Assembly: GCA_028583685.1 (NCBI GenBank)
Contig: JAMXIF010001195.1
Location: 14,004,471-14,068,470, forward strand
DNA: 64,000 nucleotides
Direction of reading: 5' to 3'
Source of the DNA: Petaurus breviceps papuanus
Taxonomy: Eukaryota > Chordata > Mammalia > Diprotodontia > Petauridae
The notes under the pieces are model-generated. The model was not told the origin of the DNA. It did not search any database and was given only the letters and a program-made list of their open reading frames with translations. Below are positions 36,501 to 39,500 of the stretch, piece by piece (position 1 is the first letter of the stretch; every line of letters begins with the position of its first letter). Made by a program: the position numbers and the translations under genes.

Positions 36501-39500
36501 CTCCCCTGTGTCACTGACAGTGCGAATAGAAAAAGCACTGCAGAAGCATTCTCTTGCATGACATCATTCTTCAGTGGTGTTATTCGTATTTTTAGTGTTA
36601 AAGCACACTAACCTGGAAATGCTTTGAATGGTGGTCTCTACTGTGTGTCTGTCTTCTGAAGACAAACTTTGCTAAGCTTATAGAGAGGCTGCTTGTCAGA
36701 CTGGTCACAAAAGTGGTAAATTTTTTTAGCTCCAGACTCGTAAAGCCTATCTGCTAAGTTATAGAATGGTTGCAGCCTGAGTAGGTAGAGGGTTTACCCA
36801 CACTTACAAAATAACAGGCCTTTGCAATGTTCAAGTGTGTAATTAGAGAGAATTCTTTTACACTCATCTTTCAGTTTGTATCTTCCATGTCGCCTAAGGC
36901 AAACTTGGCTGTGCTTCAAGCTTTTTACAAATGCCAGGAAAGTATTTTTGGTTCAGAATTCTTTTCTGTTCTGTCCACAGGCTGTACTGGAGCTTTGGCC
37001 CAAGTGCTAATACAAGAATACCCAAATCTAAAAGTGACTGTATTTGACCTTCCTAATGTCATTGAAAATGTTTCTTGTTTTCAACCTACTGGACAAGACA
37101 CCAGTCGAATAACTTTCACATCAGGTAATTTTAATTGTAAGGGGAAAAGAAGGCAGAGAGACAGGGGGGTACAGTGAACAGGATCTGAGTTCAAATGCTG
37201 GCTATGCCATTTATTATAACTGTGTGACCTTGAGCAAGTTACTTAACCTCTACATGCCTCTATTTCTTTATTTGTAAAGTAAGGGGGCATGAACAAAATG
37301 ACCTCTAAGGTCCCTTCAGACTCTAGAGCCATAATCCAAGACCTGTTACATTATCACGTAGGCAAATAGTGCTTTGCCACTATGTAGGACAGGATGAGAG
37401 GGTCAGATCTTGGTTAGAACTTCAAAGCAATATTAAATTAAAAACTGGTTTCGGTTACAAGGGAAATTTGAGAATATTTTTAGTTTTTAAATTTTTTAAA
37501 GTTTTCCAGTCATTAAAAAAAAATCTTTTCAATCTTAAAGCTTTTTGAGCATCATGTCATAATTAAAAAGGTTGCTTTAACATGTCATTTAAACATTAAT
37601 TAAACATAACAGGTCATTTAAAAAAAATGGCCCCAGGGGGCAGCTAGGTGGCACAGTGAGTAGAGTCAGGAGATCCTAAGTTCAAATCCGGTCTCAGACA
37701 CTTAACACAAAAACTAGCTGTGTGACCTTGGGCAAGTCACTTAACCCCAATTGCCCTCCAAAAAGCAAAAAAAAAAAAATAGAGAAAATCATGGAATTGA
37801 AATGGCATTTTGGGGTAGCTAGGTGGTTCAGTGAATAGAGCACTGGCCCTGGAGTCAGGAGGACCTGAGTTCAAATCCGGCCTCAGACACTTAACACAAA
37901 AACTAGCCATGTGACCTTGGGCAAGTCACTTAACCCCAACTGCTCTCCAAAAAGCAAAAAAAAAAAAAGGTCCCACTGTCTCATCATGCTTCAAGCTATG
38001 GACCAAAATGAAGACTGGAATAATGTAAGACCTCTTCATACGCATTCTTTACTGCTGGGATTCATCTGTCCTCTAGATTGAGTCCATGAAGCCCTAGAAT
38101 CCAGGTGTCCAAGATAAGAAAGCTTCAGCTATGAACTTTTTATTATTGTAGCCCTAGCGCAGTTCAGATAGGGATTGCAGAAGGAAACGGAAGGTTTATC
38201 CTCAATATCTCTCTTGATTCAGCAGAGATATGGACTTAGACCTAGATTGATTTGAAATTGAAAACAAAAATAGCTTTCCCTTCTCATTGTCTGTGCCTTC
38301 TTTCTGGTGATGATTAGAACATGATGATAGCCGAATTTGGGGGGAAGTTGGTTATTTTTTAATAAATATGACCTTTACAAACAGCTTAGAGTCTCTTCTG
38401 TTTCTCTTGGGTAGAACCTGCATCCCGTTGCTAACTATCCCTACTCTGCCTCCCCGACTTAGCCCCTTTTACTTCTTTGTGTGAGGCTCTGTGGTCTTGT
38501 AGGATAGAGAACTGGCCTTGAAGCCCGGGGTTCCATCATGATTCCAGAGGATGAGGAATGAAGAACGCTACTGACTTCCTGAGGGGGGACACACATTTTG
38601 GACATGGACAGTCTAGGAACTTGTGTAACTCGACTTTGCTTTTTTGTCTACAAGGCCTCCCGTTTTCTTTTTTTCCCCATGGTAGGGGAGAGGAAGTGGG
38701 AAGAAGGAAAAACTGCCCAGTAATAAGTACCACATTATTTATGTGACCCTGGACAAGTCACTCTTCTCAGTGATCTAGACTAGCAATGTTAAACCATACA
38801 CAGGGATGCCTGTAGTCACATATTGACTTAGAAAACCACATGCTAACATTATCCATATTTTATTCTATTTTTTTTTTAATTTTGTTAAATATTTCCCAAT
38901 TTAAAAAAAAATATATATATATATATTTCCCAATTACATTTTAATCTGGTTCCAGCCACGCTCTGCTTTGTTTCTGGCTGCATGCGGACTGGGCATGTTT
39001 GACACCTCTACTCTAGACAACTTTCTGAGACAGTAAGTTTCAGAGATGGTGCTGACCTGCATTGGTAAAGGAAATTTAAATAGTGACAATAAAATAGTGG
39101 GTCCAGCCCCTATCCATCTCTGCATTGTGGGCAAATGATCTCATAAGCCTTTTCATTAAGAATGTTTGGGGGGCAGCCAGGTAGCACAGCGAGTAAGAGC
39201 ACTGGCTCCAGTGTTGGGACAACCTGGAGATCCAATCCCCGGCTCAGACACTTAGCACCCACCCAGAAACACCTGGCCGTGTAACCTTGAGCAAGTTACT
39301 TAACCCCAATTACTTTAAAAAAAAAAAAAAAGAATGTTTGACCACTGCGTGTCACCATGAGGAGGAGGGGGAGAAAATGTGGAACTCAAAAACTTGTGGA
39401 ATTGAATATTATAAACTAAAAATAAATAAATGTTTTTTTTTAAAGAGTGTTTGAGATGCCTTTCTTTCCTAAACCTTTCTTCATTTTGTTTTGTGTAACT

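Noticed and set aside
36827-36980. In-frame upstream extension of ASMTL exon 11 with its own ATG
   Set aside because: A good pyrimidine tract and AG precede 36981, and the phase from exon 10 fits only that acceptor. The extension has no match to ASMTL.
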